Shown here one piece after another: positions 36,279-46,417 of a DNA stretch of 64,000 bases (its first letter is position 1; every line of letters starts with the position of its first letter). Made by a program: the position numbers and the translations under genes. The stretch comes from Pontibacter roseus DSM 17521 (GTDB lineage Bacteria > Bacteroidota > Bacteroidia > Cytophagales > Hymenobacteraceae): assembly GCF_000373265.1 (NCBI RefSeq), contig NZ_KB890762.1:1002833-1066832 (forward strand), in the 5' to 3' direction. The notes beneath the pieces were generated by a model. The model was not told where the DNA came from. It saw only the letters and a list, made by a program, of their open reading frames with translations, and did no database searches.

Positions 36279-37696
36279 TTGCCTGCACCCATCTCAATAC
36301 CGAGTTCCTGCAGTTTCTGCTTCATCTTGAACTTATCTGTCACGTTGTAGCCTACCACTAGTATACCGTGTATTTTCCCGTGCTCATCAAAGAGGGGTTG
36401 GAAAACGAACGTCAGGTAATTATCCTCCAGCACTCCCTCAGCATTGGCAATTTTGACAATGATGTCTTCTGCTTCATAGGCTTCGCCTTTGCTGTATACC
36501 TCATCCAACACCTTCACAAAGCCTTGTTCTTCTATTTCCGGCAGCACTTCAGCCACGGACTTGCCAATCAGGTCCAGGTGTGGGAACAGGGCCTGGTACT
36601 TGTCGTTGAGCAGCTCATAGCGGTGTTCTGGTCCCTTGAGGATGGCGAAGAAGGTAGGGGCCTGCATGATGAGACGCTCCAAGGTCAGCCTTTCGGCCTC
36701 CGCCTTCTTATAGGCGAGCTGCACCTGGTCTGCCAACTCCGACATCTGCTCGTTGGAGGCCAGCAGTTCCTGCACCATCTTTTTCATGTCGTGGATGTCG
36801 CTGCAGCTGCCTATCCACATGAGTATACTGCCGTTTTCGCTGTACATGGGTAGGTAGCGGCTCAGGTGCCAGCGGTAGTCGCCGGCTGCATCCCGAATCC
36901 GGAGCTCCACCTGGCTCTCCTCCCCTGCTCTGTGGGCCTGTTCCCAGTTGGCACTCGCTTGCGGCAGGTCATCGGGATGGATAGCCTGCCTCCAGCCACC
37001 ATCGAGTAGTTTGTCAACAGGTATACCGGTATAGGATTCCCATCGCTTGTTGAAATAAGTGGAATTCCCCTCCGCGTCATCGGCATCTATGAGTTGGGGC
37101 ATAGCATCTGCCATGAAGCGGAACTTCATCTCGCTTTGCTGCAAGGCCTCGCGGGCCTGCTCCCTTTCCGTCACGTCTTTCGTCACCTGCACCAGGTAAG
37201 CCACGTTACCGTCCGCGTCCAAAACCGGGGTATGCGAAGCCTCCCAATACCTTATTTCGTAACCGCCCTCCGGTTTGGCCAGGTCGTAGCGTATCACATC
37301 CAGCCACTCCTCCTGTTTGTTCTGGATGGCCTTGTCGATGGAGATGCGCACCGGGTTCTCTTCATAGGGTACGTCTTTGTCCGGGTAGGCTTCCAGCAGG
37401 AAGTGTTTGCCCATGATGTCCTCCCGCTGGCGCATGGTCGTTTCCAGGTACTTATTTGTTGCCCCCAAAATCTTAAACTCCGGGGAAATCACTACAATCG
37501 CTTCAGGTATATTTTCGAATATGTGATTGAAATCCATAGGTGAATCAAGGTTACTGACTGAGATAAGCACGGGGCTCTGTTCGCCATGCACCAAGCAGGT
37601 ATGCCCCGCATCAGGCTGGCTGCATGGCAAGTTAGGCATTACAGCCTTAAAATCATCTTCCACAGGAAAACAATCAGATAAATCATGGGGTGGCAT
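36275..37696 (-). CDS. multi-PAS domain sensor protein without output domain
   Basis: The 473-residue product has three PAS units (about residues 54-175, 180-310 and 335-470), with typical HPDDLPQASANWEQ and IGSCSDIHDMKK elements and a coiled helix at about 305-340 between the second and third. No histidine kinase, GGDEF or HTH domain follows. An alternative start at Met54 (37537) would drop a 53-residue non-PAS leader. It is coupled to the CZB-like gene, and together they lie reversed between fabH and efp. Confidence 0.8.
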   Translation of the reverse strand: MPPHDLSDCFPVEDDFKAVMPNLPCSQPDAGHTCLVHGEQSPVLISVSNLDSPMDFNHIFENIPEAIVVISPEFKILGATNKYLETTMRQREDIMGKHFLLEAYPDKDVPYEENPVRISIDKAIQNKQEEWLDVIRYDLAKPEGGYEIRYWEASHTPVLDADGNVAYLVQVTKDVTEREQAREALQQSEMKFRFMADAMPQLIDADDAEGNSTYFNKRWESYTGIPVDKLLDGGWRQAIHPDDLPQASANWEQAHRAGEESQVELRIRDAAGDYRWHLSRYLPMYSENGSILMWIGSCSDIHDMKKMVQELLASNEQMSELADQVQLAYKKAEAERLTLERLIMQAPTFFAILKGPEHRYELLNDKYQALFPHLDLIGKSVAEVLPEIEEQGFVKVLDEVYSKGEAYEAEDIIVKIANAEGVLEDNYLTFVFQPLFDEHGKIHGILVVGYNVTDKFKMKQKLQELGIEMGAGN

Positions 37697-37752
37697 ACCT
37701 TCTTGTAGCAGAAGGAATCGTCCTTTTTTAGATACTTTTTCAGCAGATTATC

Positions 37753-37760
37753 TAACTTTG
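37753..37760 (+). promoter_or_regulatory. -7 element of the efp promoter
   Basis: TAACTTTG matches TAnnTTTG and lies 60 bp before the efp start. Confidence 0.6.
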
Positions 37761-37819
37761 TTTGCAGAACAGCAATTTGAGCTATACTTTTAACGTTCCA
37801 ATTCAATTTAATAGTTACT

Positions 37820-38383
37820 ATGGCAACCACAGCTGATATCAGAAACGGACTGTGCATGGAATTCAACAACGACCTTTATGTTGTCATTGAGTTTCAGCAC
37901 GTAAAGCCAGGCAAAGGACCGGCCTTTGTAAGAACAAAGCTTCGCAATATCAAGACAGGAAAAGTAGTGGACAACACGTTTTCCGCCGGACATAAAATCA
38001 CGACAGCCCGTGTTGAGCAGCGACCCCACCAGTTCATCTACAAGGATGACCTGGGCTACAACTTCATGGACATGAACACGTTCGAGCAGGTTGCCCTGGA
38101 AGAGCGAATGGTACCCTTCGCTGACCTGATGAAGGAAGGCCAGGAAGTGACAATCCTGTTCCATGCCGAGACCGAGACGCCGCTTACCTGTGAAATACCT
38201 CCTTTCGTAGAGCTGACCATTACGTATACAGAACCTGGTCTGAAAGGCGACACCGCCACCAATGCCTCCAAACCAGCCATTGTGGAGACGGGCGCCACCA
38301 TTCAGGTGCCTTTGTTCATTGGCCAGGACGAAAAAATAAAAGTAGACACACGTACTTATTCTTACGCAGAGAGAGTAAAATAA
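37820..38383 (+). CDS. efp: elongation factor P
   Basis: Relieves ribosome stalling at polyproline. The 187-residue protein has three beta-barrel domains; the loop lysine that is post-translationally modified in other bacteria is Lys32 (VKPGKGPAF). The C-terminal YSYAERVK is typical. Followed by accB after 4 bp. Confidence 0.96.
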   Translation: MATTADIRNGLCMEFNNDLYVVIEFQHVKPGKGPAFVRTKLRNIKTGKVVDNTFSAGHKITTARVEQRPHQFIYKDDLGYNFMDMNTFEQVALEERMVPFADLMKEGQEVTILFHAETETPLTCEIPPFVELTITYTEPGLKGDTATNASKPAIVETGATIQVPLFIGQDEKIKVDTRTYSYAERVK

Positions 38384-38387
38384 AAAC

Positions 38388-38879
38388 ATGAAAGCTAAAG
38401 AAATCCAGGACCTTATCGACTTTATCGCCAAATCTGGTTTGAATAAAGTGAACATTGAGACAGAAGAGTTCAAAATCTCAGTGAAGCGTGACCCAGACCA
38501 GAAAATAAAGTATGTGGAGTCGGCTCAGGCAGCGCCTACGGCCCCCGCTGCAGCTCCGGCACTACCACAGTCCGCTGCACCAGCCCCTGCCGCTGCACTA
38601 CAGGCACCGGCAGCCGCCCCAGCCAACGACGACAGCAAGTACATCGCCATCAAGGCACCTATGATTGGTACATTCTACCGCTCCTCCAGCCCTGACAAGC
38701 CAGCGTTTGTGAACGTGGGCGATGAGGTGAAGAAGGGTCAGGTCATCTGCATCATTGAGGCCATGAAGCTGTTCAATGAGATAGAGTCCGAGGTTTCAGG
38801 CAAAATCGTGAAAGTGCTGGTAGACAACTCCACGCCGGTTGAGTACGATCAGCCGCTGTTCCTGGTAGACCCTAGCTAA
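38388..38879 (+). CDS. accB: acetyl-CoA carboxylase biotin carboxyl carrier protein
   Basis: Carries biotin between the carboxylase and transferase halves of acetyl-CoA carboxylase. The 163-residue protein has an N-terminal helical region, an Ala/Pro-rich linker (residues 46-78) and the biotinyl domain with Lys127 in EAMKLFNE. It sits between efp and accC. Confidence 0.96.
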   Translation: MKAKEIQDLIDFIAKSGLNKVNIETEEFKISVKRDPDQKIKYVESAQAAPTAPAAAPALPQSAAPAPAAALQAPAAAPANDDSKYIAIKAPMIGTFYRSSSPDKPAFVNVGDEVKKGQVICIIEAMKLFNEIESEVSGKIVKVLVDNSTPVEYDQPLFLVDPS

Positions 38880-39006
38880 CATCAAGTCTGAGAATTTGAA
38901 AATGTGAAGATGAGGAATTGGAGTTGCGAACTGGGGCTCCTCTTCCTCATTTTTAACATGTAGAACCTCCACATTTCCAAATCTTCGAATCCCCAAAACC
39001 GATTCT
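38880..39006. repeat. degenerate simple repeat between accB and accC
   Basis: Imperfect inverted pieces (GAGGAA with TTCCTC; AATTTGAAAATGTG with CACATTTCCAAAT) made of TTTGAA/CACATTTC-like words, a low-complexity type frequent between Bacteroidetes genes. No function is evident. Confidence 0.4.
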
Positions 39007-40350
39007 ATGTTTAAAAAAATACTTATCGCCAACCGAGGCGAAATCGCCCTGCGCATCATCCGCACCTGCAAAGAGATGGGCATCAAAACGGTAGCTGTTT
39101 ACTCCACCGCTGACAAAGAAAGCCTGCACGTGCGCTTCGCCGATGAGGCCGTATGCATCGGGCCGCCTCCAAGCGCGCAGTCATACCTGAACATGCCAAA
39201 CCTGATATCGGCTGCTGAAATCACCAACGCCGATGCCATTCACCCAGGGTATGGCTTCCTTTCCGAGAACGCGGAGTTCTCCCGCATCTGCGCAGAGCAC
39301 AACATCAAGTTCATCGGGGCCACACCTGAGATGATTAACGCCATGGGCGACAAGGCATCTGCCAAAGACACCATGAAGAAAGCCGGCGTACCGACCATAC
39401 CTGGTTCAGACGGTTTGCTCAAGTCGCTGGAAGAAGGCAAGAAACTGGCTAAGAAAATCAAGTACCCTGTCATCATCAAAGCGACAGCCGGTGGCGGTGG
39501 CCGTGGCATGCGCATCATCAAGCACGAAGATGAGTTCGAGAAGGCCTGGAACGATGCCCGAACCGAGTCCAAGGCAGCGTTCGGCAACGACGGCCTATAC
39601 CTGGAGAAGTTCATTGAGGAGCCTCGCCACATTGAAATCCAGTTGATTGGGGACCAGCACGGCCAGGTGGCCCACCTTTCGGAGCGTGACTGCTCTATAC
39701 AGCGCCGCCACCAGAAGCTGGTAGAGGAAACGCCATCTCCCTTCATCACTGATGATTTGCGTGACAGAATGGGCAAGGCGGCCATCAAAGGCGCCAAGGC
39801 CATCAACTACGAAGGCGTGGGTACCATCGAGTTCCTGGTGGACAAGCACCGCGAGTTTTACTTCATGGAGATGAACACCCGTATCCAGGTGGAGCACCCA
39901 ATCACGGAGGAAGTGATTGATTACGACCTGATTAAGGAGCAGATAAAGGTAGCCGCCGGCGAGCGCATTACCGGAAAGAACTACTACCCGAAGATGCACG
40001 CCATTGAGTGCCGCATCAACGCTGAGGACCCGAAGAACGGTTTCCGTCCGAGCCCAGGCAAAATCACCAACCTACACGTGCCGGGCGGCCACGGTGTACG
40101 CGTAGATTCTCACGTATACTCCGGCTATACCATCCCGTCCAACTACGACTCCATGATTGCCAAGCTGATTGTGAGCGCACAGACGCGTGAAGAAGCCTTG
40201 GTGAAGATGAAGCGCGCCTTGAGCGAGTTCGTGATTGAGGGCATCAAGACCACCGTTCCTTTCCACCTGAAGCTGATGGATGACCCGGGCTTTAAGGAAG
40301 GCAACTTCACCACTGCCTACCTGGAGAACTTTGACTTTGACTCACTCTAG
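39007..40350 (+). CDS. accC: biotin carboxylase subunit of acetyl-CoA carboxylase
   Basis: ATP-grasp enzyme that carboxylates biotin on AccB. The 447-residue protein has the typical start [19 protein letters not shown], the ATP loop [12 protein letters not shown], the catalytic [11 protein letters not shown] and NAEDP. It ends the operon, followed by a terminator. Confidence 0.97.
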   Translation: MFKKILIANRGEIALRIIRTCKEMGIKTVAVYSTADKESLHVRFADEAVCIGPPPSAQSYLNMPNLISAAEITNADAIHPGYGFLSENAEFSRICAEHNIKFIGATPEMINAMGDKASAKDTMKKAGVPTIPGSDGLLKSLEEGKKLAKKIKYPVIIKATAGGGGRGMRIIKHEDEFEKAWNDARTESKAAFGNDGLYLEKFIEEPRHIEIQLIGDQHGQVAHLSERDCSIQRRHQKLVEETPSPFITDDLRDRMGKAAIKGAKAINYEGVGTIEFLVDKHREFYFMEMNTRIQVEHPITEEVIDYDLIKEQIKVAAGERITGKNYYPKMHAIECRINAEDPKNGFRPSPGKITNLHVPGGHGVRVDSHVYSGYTIPSNYDSMIAKLIVSAQTREEALVKMKRALSEFVIEGIKTTVPFHLKLMDDPGFKEGNFTTAYLENFDFDSL

Positions 40351-40375
40351 CCATACCTCAGGTATAGCGAATTGG

Positions 40376-40403
40376 AAAACCGGCTGCTGAGGCCGGTTTT
40401 CTT
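40376..40403 (+). terminator. terminator after accC
   Basis: 9-bp stem (arms 40376-40384 and 40392-40400), loop TGCTGAG, then TTCTTGTTT. Just before it, ATACCT and AGGTAT stand back to back (40353-40365). Confidence 0.85.
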
Positions 40404-40493
40404 GTTTAATGCCCTGCCGTTGTTTTATTTATCAGGACTGTTTATTCTGATGCTGAAACAATTTATCTTAGATTGAACTTCCACTATATAGAA

Positions 40494-41459
40494 ATGCAAA
40501 AGATTAAGTTTTCTGGTTTTGTGTTCGGCCTGCTTTGCCTGCAACTTGCTGGCTGCACCTCCTCCCTTCTGGTAGAGGCTACACAGCCACCCGCCGTTAC
40601 AGTAAAGCAGGAACAGTGGAAGGTTCTGGTTGTCAACCGGTACGATGCTACGCTCCTCCCCTACAAGCAAGACCGGAAAGTGGAGCTATACCAGAAAGGG
40701 GCAAACCAGGCGGTGGCGGGCGCCATGGGGGCTGTTTTCAACGACTCTACATTTGTGCTCGTCAATGAGGACTCTGCAGTAGCTGCTCCTTCCCCTCTGC
40801 AGTCTCCCTCACTCACCGCAGAGCAGGTACGCGATTTATACAGCCGCTACCCTTGCCACCTCATCCTGACGCTGGACAACCTTGATGCCTATATGGACAG
40901 AGAAGTGGAGACGGCAGTGGATGAGGATGGTGACAAAATGAAAACCGCCCACTTCACATTGAAGGTGGTCACAAACTGGACGCTCTATGACAGCACCGGC
41001 GCTGTGCTGGACAAAGCGGCTCTGAAAGTGGAGGACTATTACGAGTCTCGGACTGTAGTCAGCGGGCTGCTGGCAATCGGCCCGGCTATGGCCAACGCGG
41101 GACCTGTCGTGAACAAGCTGGCTGTTGAGTCGGGTTACAGGTATTGGGACCGGCTATACCCACAGACCGCGCTGCTGCACAGAAAGGTGCACACTATCGG
41201 TCCGCTTTCTGCTTCGCTGGGGCACCTGTACACACAGCAGTGGCAGTTGGCCATAGAGGTGCTCCTGCCGCTTGCCTCAAATCAGGAATTCAAGCACTAC
41301 GCGAAGGCAGCCCATAACCTGGCAGTGGCTTACGAGGCTGTCGGGAACTACGAGCAGGCTACCCGATGGGCGATGGAAGCAGTACAGAAAGGAGACAAAC
41401 TGGCGGCCCTCCTGCTGCAGGAATGGGCTGCAAGCGGCAGAAAAAAAGCCTTCAAGTGA
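40494..41459 (+). CDS. predicted lipoprotein (DUF6340-like)
   Basis: A 321-residue protein with a lipoprotein signal (lipobox LAGC, Cys21) when started at ATG 40494; the frame extends seven codons upstream. The central part (LVVNRYDATLLPYKQDRKVELY, GAMGAVFNDSTFVLVNED) resembles a Bacteroidetes lipoprotein family I associate with DUF6340, and the last 90 residues look like a helical TPR-like end (EFKHYAKAAHNLAVAYEAVG). Function is unknown. It is alone between two terminators. Confidence 0.7.
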   Translation: MQKIKFSGFVFGLLCLQLAGCTSSLLVEATQPPAVTVKQEQWKVLVVNRYDATLLPYKQDRKVELYQKGANQAVAGAMGAVFNDSTFVLVNEDSAVAAPSPLQSPSLTAEQVRDLYSRYPCHLILTLDNLDAYMDREVETAVDEDGDKMKTAHFTLKVVTNWTLYDSTGAVLDKAALKVEDYYESRTVVSGLLAIGPAMANAGPVVNKLAVESGYRYWDRLYPQTALLHRKVHTIGPLSASLGHLYTQQWQLAIEVLLPLASNQEFKHYAKAAHNLAVAYEAVGNYEQATRWAMEAVQKGDKLAALLLQEWAASGRKKAFK

Positions 41460-41507
41460 TAGAAGCAGGAGTAAAGCTAGCCCAGTAGACATTTCTATAC
41501 CTACCGT

Positions 41508-41548
41508 AAACGCGAAAGCCCGGCATAAACTGCCGGGCTTTCGCGTTT
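41508..41548. terminator. bidirectional terminator, lipoprotein / DUF3109
   Basis: Perfect 18-bp stem (arms 41508-41525 and 41531-41548) with loop TAAAC. TATACC motifs flank it at 41497 and 41570. Confidence 0.9.
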
Positions 41549-41566
41549 TATGAGTATTTCAATATG

Positions 41567-42151
41567 CTATACCTGTGTGGCGGACTTCTCCTCTTCCTCA
41601 ATCAGTTGTGTCAGTTCATTGTACCAGCCCTCGCCATACTTACGGATGAGGGGCTCCTTCAGGAATTGGTATACCCGCACGCCCAGCTCCTGGCCAAAGT
41701 TACAGGCCGCTGCACAAATGCTCCAACGGTCGTAGTTCAGGGCCTCAAAGCCGTCGTATTTTGTGATGCGGATTGGGTACAAGTGGCAGGAAATCGGTTT
41801 CTTCCAACCAATTTTACCATCATAATAGGCCTGCTCGATGGCACACTTCAGTACCTTGTTCTCATCGTAAATGGCATAGGCGCACTCGCGGTCCCCAATG
41901 GTTGGCGTGGAGTAATCTCCTTCAAAGTCAATGATGTAGTGTCCCTGCTCTTCAATCGCCTGCCTGCCTTCATCCGACATATAGGGTTTGATGATGTCGT
42001 AGTTCTGCTCCAGGATAGCCAACTCGTCCCCCTCCAGTGGGGCTCCCAAGTCACCTTCTACGCAGCAGGCACCTTTGCACTTCTCCAGGTTACAGACAAA
42101 GAAATTTTCACGGATGTCATCGCTGATGACGGTATTCTGAAGGACAATCAT
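41567..42151 (-). CDS. DUF3109 family Cys-rich protein
   Basis: A 194-residue cytoplasmic protein with eight to nine cysteines, including [11 protein letters not shown] near residue 20, [21 protein letters not shown] and ICAAACNFG. The pattern is like the YkgJ / CxxxCxxCC zinc- or iron-cluster families. It is common in Bacteroidetes and has no proven function. It has its own promoter element. Confidence 0.85.
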   Translation of the reverse strand: MIVLQNTVISDDIRENFFVCNLEKCKGACCVEGDLGAPLEGDELAILEQNYDIIKPYMSDEGRQAIEEQGHYIIDFEGDYSTPTIGDRECAYAIYDENKVLKCAIEQAYYDGKIGWKKPISCHLYPIRITKYDGFEALNYDRWSICAAACNFGQELGVRVYQFLKEPLIRKYGEGWYNELTQLIEEEEKSATQV

Positions 42152-42204
42152 GTAGGTATGGTCAAATAGCCCGCTGCAGCAGGTATGGAAACTTTACAGG
42201 GAGA

Positions 42205-42212
42205 CAAAGTTA
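42205..42212 (-). promoter_or_regulatory. -7 element of the DUF3109 promoter
   Basis: Minus-strand TAACTTTG, 54 bp before the start codon. Confidence 0.55.
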
Positions 42213-42229
42213 AGGATAAATAAGTTTAA

Positions 42230-43849
42230 TTACTTCTGCTTCCCTCTGGCTGCGGCGGCCATCAGGATGTTCTTGACACTCTCCTGCTTGGTCAAATCCA
42301 TGGCGGTCTTGCCGGCGAAGTCGCGCAGGCCAGGGTCAGCGCCGGCGTTGAGCAAGGCCACAATCACCTCGTTGCCCCCGTTCAGCTCACATGCCAGCAT
42401 CAGCGGTGTCTTTCCCTCCAGGTTCTGGATGTTGGGGTTGGCACCGCCCTTCAGCAGCCTGCTCAACTCCATCAGGTGCGTGCCGTTTGAGAAACGCACG
42501 GCATAGTAAAGCGGCGTATTGCCCAAGTTATCCACTATGTTGGGGTCGGCTTTGTACTGGAACATGGTATCCAGGAGCTGCGCCTGCTCTATCTCAAATA
42601 GCTCCGTATTGATGCGGGCACCGGACATAGCATAATGCAAAGCGGTCTTGCCATCCTGGTCCGTTGCATTCACATCGGCGCCCTTGCGCAGTAGATGGCT
42701 GGCTACCTGAAGCCGCACCTCTGGCACATAGATGACACCATAGTCCTCAAGCAACAGAGGGATAAAAATGCCGTGCATGAGCGGCGTGCGGAGCCTGAAA
42801 TCAAAGTCATAGCCGTTAGGCACAGCTAGCGTGTTTACATTCGCTCCGTTGGCCAGCGTACGTTTCACAATGTCCGGGTTACGCTCAATGGCCGCCAGCA
42901 CCAGTTTCTGGTCAGCAGTCTGGCTCAGGTACTTGAGTTGCTCAAAGGCGTGGGAGCTTCCCTTTGAGATGGCCTGGTGGTACAGGTCGCGGGCTTTCTC
43001 TGGTTGCGGCTCCCCTAGGTTTCCTTCTTCATAAAGTAGTCCCAAGGTATAGAGCGCGCCCCGCTCGCCAGCTGCGGCTCCTTTCTTCAGCCAAAACTCG
43101 GCCTTCTCCACATTTGGCTCCACGCCCTCCCCCGACAGGTATAGGTTGGCAAGCGAGCCATAGGCCACCACATCGTGCTTGTTAGCAGCACGGCTGATGT
43201 AGTTGAAGGCGTATTCCTTATCCTGCATCTCGCCGTAACCGGTATAGTACATACTACCCAAGATACGGTTACAGAAAGCGTCTCCGGCTACCGCCATATC
43301 CCGGATTTCCACGGCGGCGCTGCGCATCAGCTGCGTGAAGCGCTGCTTGTCCTCCTTCGAGCGCAGCACCATGAGTTCAGCCATACCCAAGTTACCCAGC
43401 AGGTTGTTGTTTTCGAGCGCCAGCTCAAAGTAATACCTGGCCGAGTCAGGGCTGGGGGTATAATACGTCTCTGGATTCACGATGCGCAGCGTATCCTGCT
43501 GCCCCGAAGGGTCCTTCAACTCTCCGTACTGGTGCATGCGTCCCATGAAATAATAGGCGGCACCCTCTTCACGGGCAGCCGCCTGTCTGAACTTGGCATA
43601 GGCAGCCTCGTACTGCAGGCCCATGTACAAATCCACGGCTTCCTGCATTTCGGGCGTGCGCCATACCTGCTCCTTGGTCCTCGGGATTGGAGTTCCCGCC
43701 TTCTCCCCTGTTGTTACAGGCACCGTATCGGGGGCAGCCTGCATACCTGATTTGGAGATTGTGCTGCCACCGGCTTGTTTACCACCGGTCTGCGCCATCA
43801 CCACGGGAGCGGCAGGCAACAGCATCAGCAGCAAGAGGAGTTTCTTCAT
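42230..43849 (-). CDS. secreted Sel1-repeat and ankyrin-repeat protein
   Basis: A 539-residue protein from Met at 43849 (a longer frame to 43879 adds ten residues before the signal). It has a signal peptide (MKKLLLLLMLLPAAPVVMAQ), a helical N-terminal half with Sel1-like units (residues about 170-310: GSMYYTGYGEMQDKEYAFNY, GSLANLYLSGEGVEPN and TLGLLYEEGNLGEP), and a C-terminal array of ankyrin units (residues about 320-530: GADVNATDQDGKTALHYA, GNTPLYYAVRFSNG, GANPNIQNLEGKTPLMLA, GADPGLRDFAGKTAMDL). Both repeat types bind proteins. Partner unknown. Monocistronic. Confidence 0.88.
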   Translation of the reverse strand: MKKLLLLLMLLPAAPVVMAQTGGKQAGGSTISKSGMQAAPDTVPVTTGEKAGTPIPRTKEQVWRTPEMQEAVDLYMGLQYEAAYAKFRQAAAREEGAAYYFMGRMHQYGELKDPSGQQDTLRIVNPETYYTPSPDSARYYFELALENNNLLGNLGMAELMVLRSKEDKQRFTQLMRSAAVEIRDMAVAGDAFCNRILGSMYYTGYGEMQDKEYAFNYISRAANKHDVVAYGSLANLYLSGEGVEPNVEKAEFWLKKGAAAGERGALYTLGLLYEEGNLGEPQPEKARDLYHQAISKGSSHAFEQLKYLSQTADQKLVLAAIERNPDIVKRTLANGANVNTLAVPNGYDFDFRLRTPLMHGIFIPLLLEDYGVIYVPEVRLQVASHLLRKGADVNATDQDGKTALHYAMSGARINTELFEIEQAQLLDTMFQYKADPNIVDNLGNTPLYYAVRFSNGTHLMELSRLLKGGANPNIQNLEGKTPLMLACELNGGNEVIVALLNAGADPGLRDFAGKTAMDLTKQESVKNILMAAAARGKQK

Positions 43850-44164
43850 GGCAGGTCGGGGGCTTATGGTAAAATGCATGTCGGTTCAATCAAAATTCTG
43901 TAGGCCTTAGCCGCACTCAGTTCAGCAAAGATAAAGATATTGTCCCGTTTATCTAAAAATGCGCTGATTCGACCCGCAGGCTATACCTGGTGCCGGTACA
44001 AAAGGCTTTGAAGCACATCGCAAAACAAAGGCCAAACTATGGGCCTACCTAAAGAAACCATCTGGAGCCGCGTCTGGTTCTCTAATTGTGCCACCGGCAT
44101 TCCTAATACAGATAGTAATTTGTAAATTGCATAGATTTTTAAAGACGCACGCGGAAGAGACGAA
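43850..44164. other. 315-bp divergent intergenic region before pcrA
   Basis: Contains the promoter element of the ankyrin gene, one CTATACCT copy near 43982, and an AT-rich pcrA upstream with a near-consensus TAATTTG around 44120. No gene seen. Confidence 0.5.
43926..43933 (-). promoter_or_regulatory. -7 element of the Sel1/ankyrin gene promoter
   Basis: Minus-strand TATCTTTG, 77 bp before the start codon at 43849. Confidence 0.5.
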
Positions 44165-46417
44165 ATGGATTATATTAGTTTACTGAACGAGTCGCAACGC
44201 AAGGCCGTGCTCCACACCGAAGGGCCAGCCATGATTATAGCGGGTGCCGGCTCCGGAAAGACACGAGTACTGACTTACAGGATTGCTCACCTGATTAGTT
44301 TGGGGGTAGACCCGTTCAACATACTGGCCCTGACCTTTACCAACAAGGCGGCTAAGGAAATGCGCCATCGTATTGAGAAAGTGATTGGCAACGAGGCGAA
44401 GAACATCTGGATGGGCACTTTCCACTCGGTTTTCTCCCGCATACTCCGCGCTGAGGCCGACAAGATTGGCTACCCGAAGAGCTTCACCATCTACGATACC
44501 GACGACTCCAAGACGCTCATCCGCAACATCGTGAAGGAGATGAACCTGGACGACAAGCTATATAAGCCGAACGTGGTGCTGGGCCGCATCTCCTCAGCCA
44601 AAAACAAGCTTATCTCGGTGCGTCAGTACCTCAACGACGCCGTGATTCAGGCTGACGACGAGGCCGCCATGCGCCCGAAGATTGGCAAAATATATGAGCA
44701 GTACCAGAGCCGCTGCTTCAAGGCCGGCGCCATGGACTTCGATGACCTGCTCTTCAACACGAACGTGCTGTTCAAGGACCATCCGGACGCACTCAACAAG
44801 TACCAGAACATCTTCAAATTTGTGATGGTGGACGAGTATCAGGACACGAACTACTCGCAGTACCTGATTACGCGCAAGCTGGCTGCTCAGAACCGCAACA
44901 TTGTGGTGGTAGGCGACGATGCGCAGTCCATCTACGCCTTCCGGGGCGCCGACATCCAGAACATCCTCAACTTTGAGCGTGACTACCCAGAGCTGGAAGT
45001 GTTTAAACTGGAGCAAAACTACCGCTCCACCAAGAACATCGTGCACGCTGCCAACTCTGTCATCAAAAACAACACGGCTCAGCTGCGCAAGGACGTTTTC
45101 ACGGATAACGAGCAGGGACCGCTGATTGAAGTTATCAAAGCGAACTCTGACAACGAAGAGGGCAAATTGGTGGCTACTACCATTTTCGAGGAGAAGATGA
45201 ACAACCACCTCTCCTACGACGACTTCGCCATCCTGTACCGCACCAACGCCCAGTCAAGGGCCATGGAAGAGGCGCTGCGCCGCATGAACATCAAGTACAA
45301 GATTGTGGGCGGCCTGTCGTTCTACCAGCGCAAGGAAATCAAGGACCTCATCGCCTACCTGCGCCTCACGGTGAATCCGAACGACGAGCAGGCATTGCGC
45401 CGTGTCATCAACTACCCTAAACGAGGTATAGGCGAAACAACGGAACAGAAGCTGTTTGTGACTGCCAACGACATCAACCACTCGGTGTGGGAGGTGGTGC
45501 AGAACGCTACCGAATTCTTGGGCAACCGGGTGGGTACGGCCATCGAGAATTTCTCCATCATGATTCGGGATTTTGCTCGAATTGCCGATAACAGCGACGC
45601 CTTTGAGGTAGCCAAGCACATCGCCAAGCACTCCGGCATCGTCGACGACCTGTACCAGGATAAAACCGTGGAGGGGCTGGCCCGGTATGAGAACATCCAG
45701 GAGTTGCTCAACGGTATAAAAGAGTATGTGGACGACCCGGAGAAAGAGGACAAGAGCCTCTCGGCCTTCCTGCAGGACATCGCCCTGATTACGGACGCGG
45801 ACACCAAAGCCGACATGGACGGCGAGTTTGTGACGCTGATGACCATCCACTCTGCCAAGGGACTGGAGTTCAAGAATGTGTTCATCGTAGGTATGGAGGA
45901 GAACCTCTTCCCGAGCCAGATGATGCTTAACTCCCGCGCCGATTTGGAGGAGGAGCGCCGCCTGTTCTATGTGGCTATCACCCGCGCCGAGAAGAAGCTA
46001 TACCTGACCTACGCCACCAGCCGTTACCAGTGGGGCAACCTGCGCGCCTGCGAGAAAAGCCGCTTCCTGGACGAGATAGACCCGAAATACCTCAACTTCA
46101 AGTACGGCGACGCGGGTACTGCAACCGGAGGCAACGTGTTTGACCGGGTTTTGCAGCGCAAGAGCAGCATCAGCAGCCTGGTATCGCCGCCGGCGCGCAA
46201 GCAGGCTGCCACCGCCTACTCCGCACCAGCCGATTTCCAGCCGAGCGATACTTCCAATCTGGCAGCAGGCATGAAAGTGGAGCACCCTAAGTTCGGATTC
46301 GGCGTAGTAGCCAAGATGGACACGCAGGGAAACAGCACCAAGGCCACCATCAACTTTGACGAAGTGGGTGAAAAAACGCTCCTGCTCAGCTTTGCGAAGC
46401 TGCGCATACACAGCTAA
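44165..46417 (+). CDS. pcrA: UvrD/PcrA-family ATP-dependent DNA helicase
   Basis: Superfamily 1 3'-5' helicase for repair and replication-conflict removal. The 750-residue product has Walker A AGAGSGKT (residues 26-33), TFTNKAAKEM, Walker B VDEYQDTN, motif III GDDAQSIYAFRGA, QNYRST, and the C-terminal motifs HSAKGLEF and YVAITRAEKKLYLT. The last 50 residues form the Tudor-like PcrA tail (MKVEHPKFGFGVVAK). It is plain and complete. Confidence 0.95.
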   Translation: MDYISLLNESQRKAVLHTEGPAMIIAGAGSGKTRVLTYRIAHLISLGVDPFNILALTFTNKAAKEMRHRIEKVIGNEAKNIWMGTFHSVFSRILRAEADKIGYPKSFTIYDTDDSKTLIRNIVKEMNLDDKLYKPNVVLGRISSAKNKLISVRQYLNDAVIQADDEAAMRPKIGKIYEQYQSRCFKAGAMDFDDLLFNTNVLFKDHPDALNKYQNIFKFVMVDEYQDTNYSQYLITRKLAAQNRNIVVVGDDAQSIYAFRGADIQNILNFERDYPELEVFKLEQNYRSTKNIVHAANSVIKNNTAQLRKDVFTDNEQGPLIEVIKANSDNEEGKLVATTIFEEKMNNHLSYDDFAILYRTNAQSRAMEEALRRMNIKYKIVGGLSFYQRKEIKDLIAYLRLTVNPNDEQALRRVINYPKRGIGETTEQKLFVTANDINHSVWEVVQNATEFLGNRVGTAIENFSIMIRDFARIADNSDAFEVAKHIAKHSGIVDDLYQDKTVEGLARYENIQELLNGIKEYVDDPEKEDKSLSAFLQDIALITDADTKADMDGEFVTLMTIHSAKGLEFKNVFIVGMEENLFPSQMMLNSRADLEEERRLFYVAITRAEKKLYLTYATSRYQWGNLRACEKSRFLDEIDPKYLNFKYGDAGTATGGNVFDRVLQRKSSISSLVSPPARKQAATAYSAPADFQPSDTSNLAAGMKVEHPKFGFGVVAKMDTQGNSTKATINFDEVGEKTLLLSFAKLRIHS

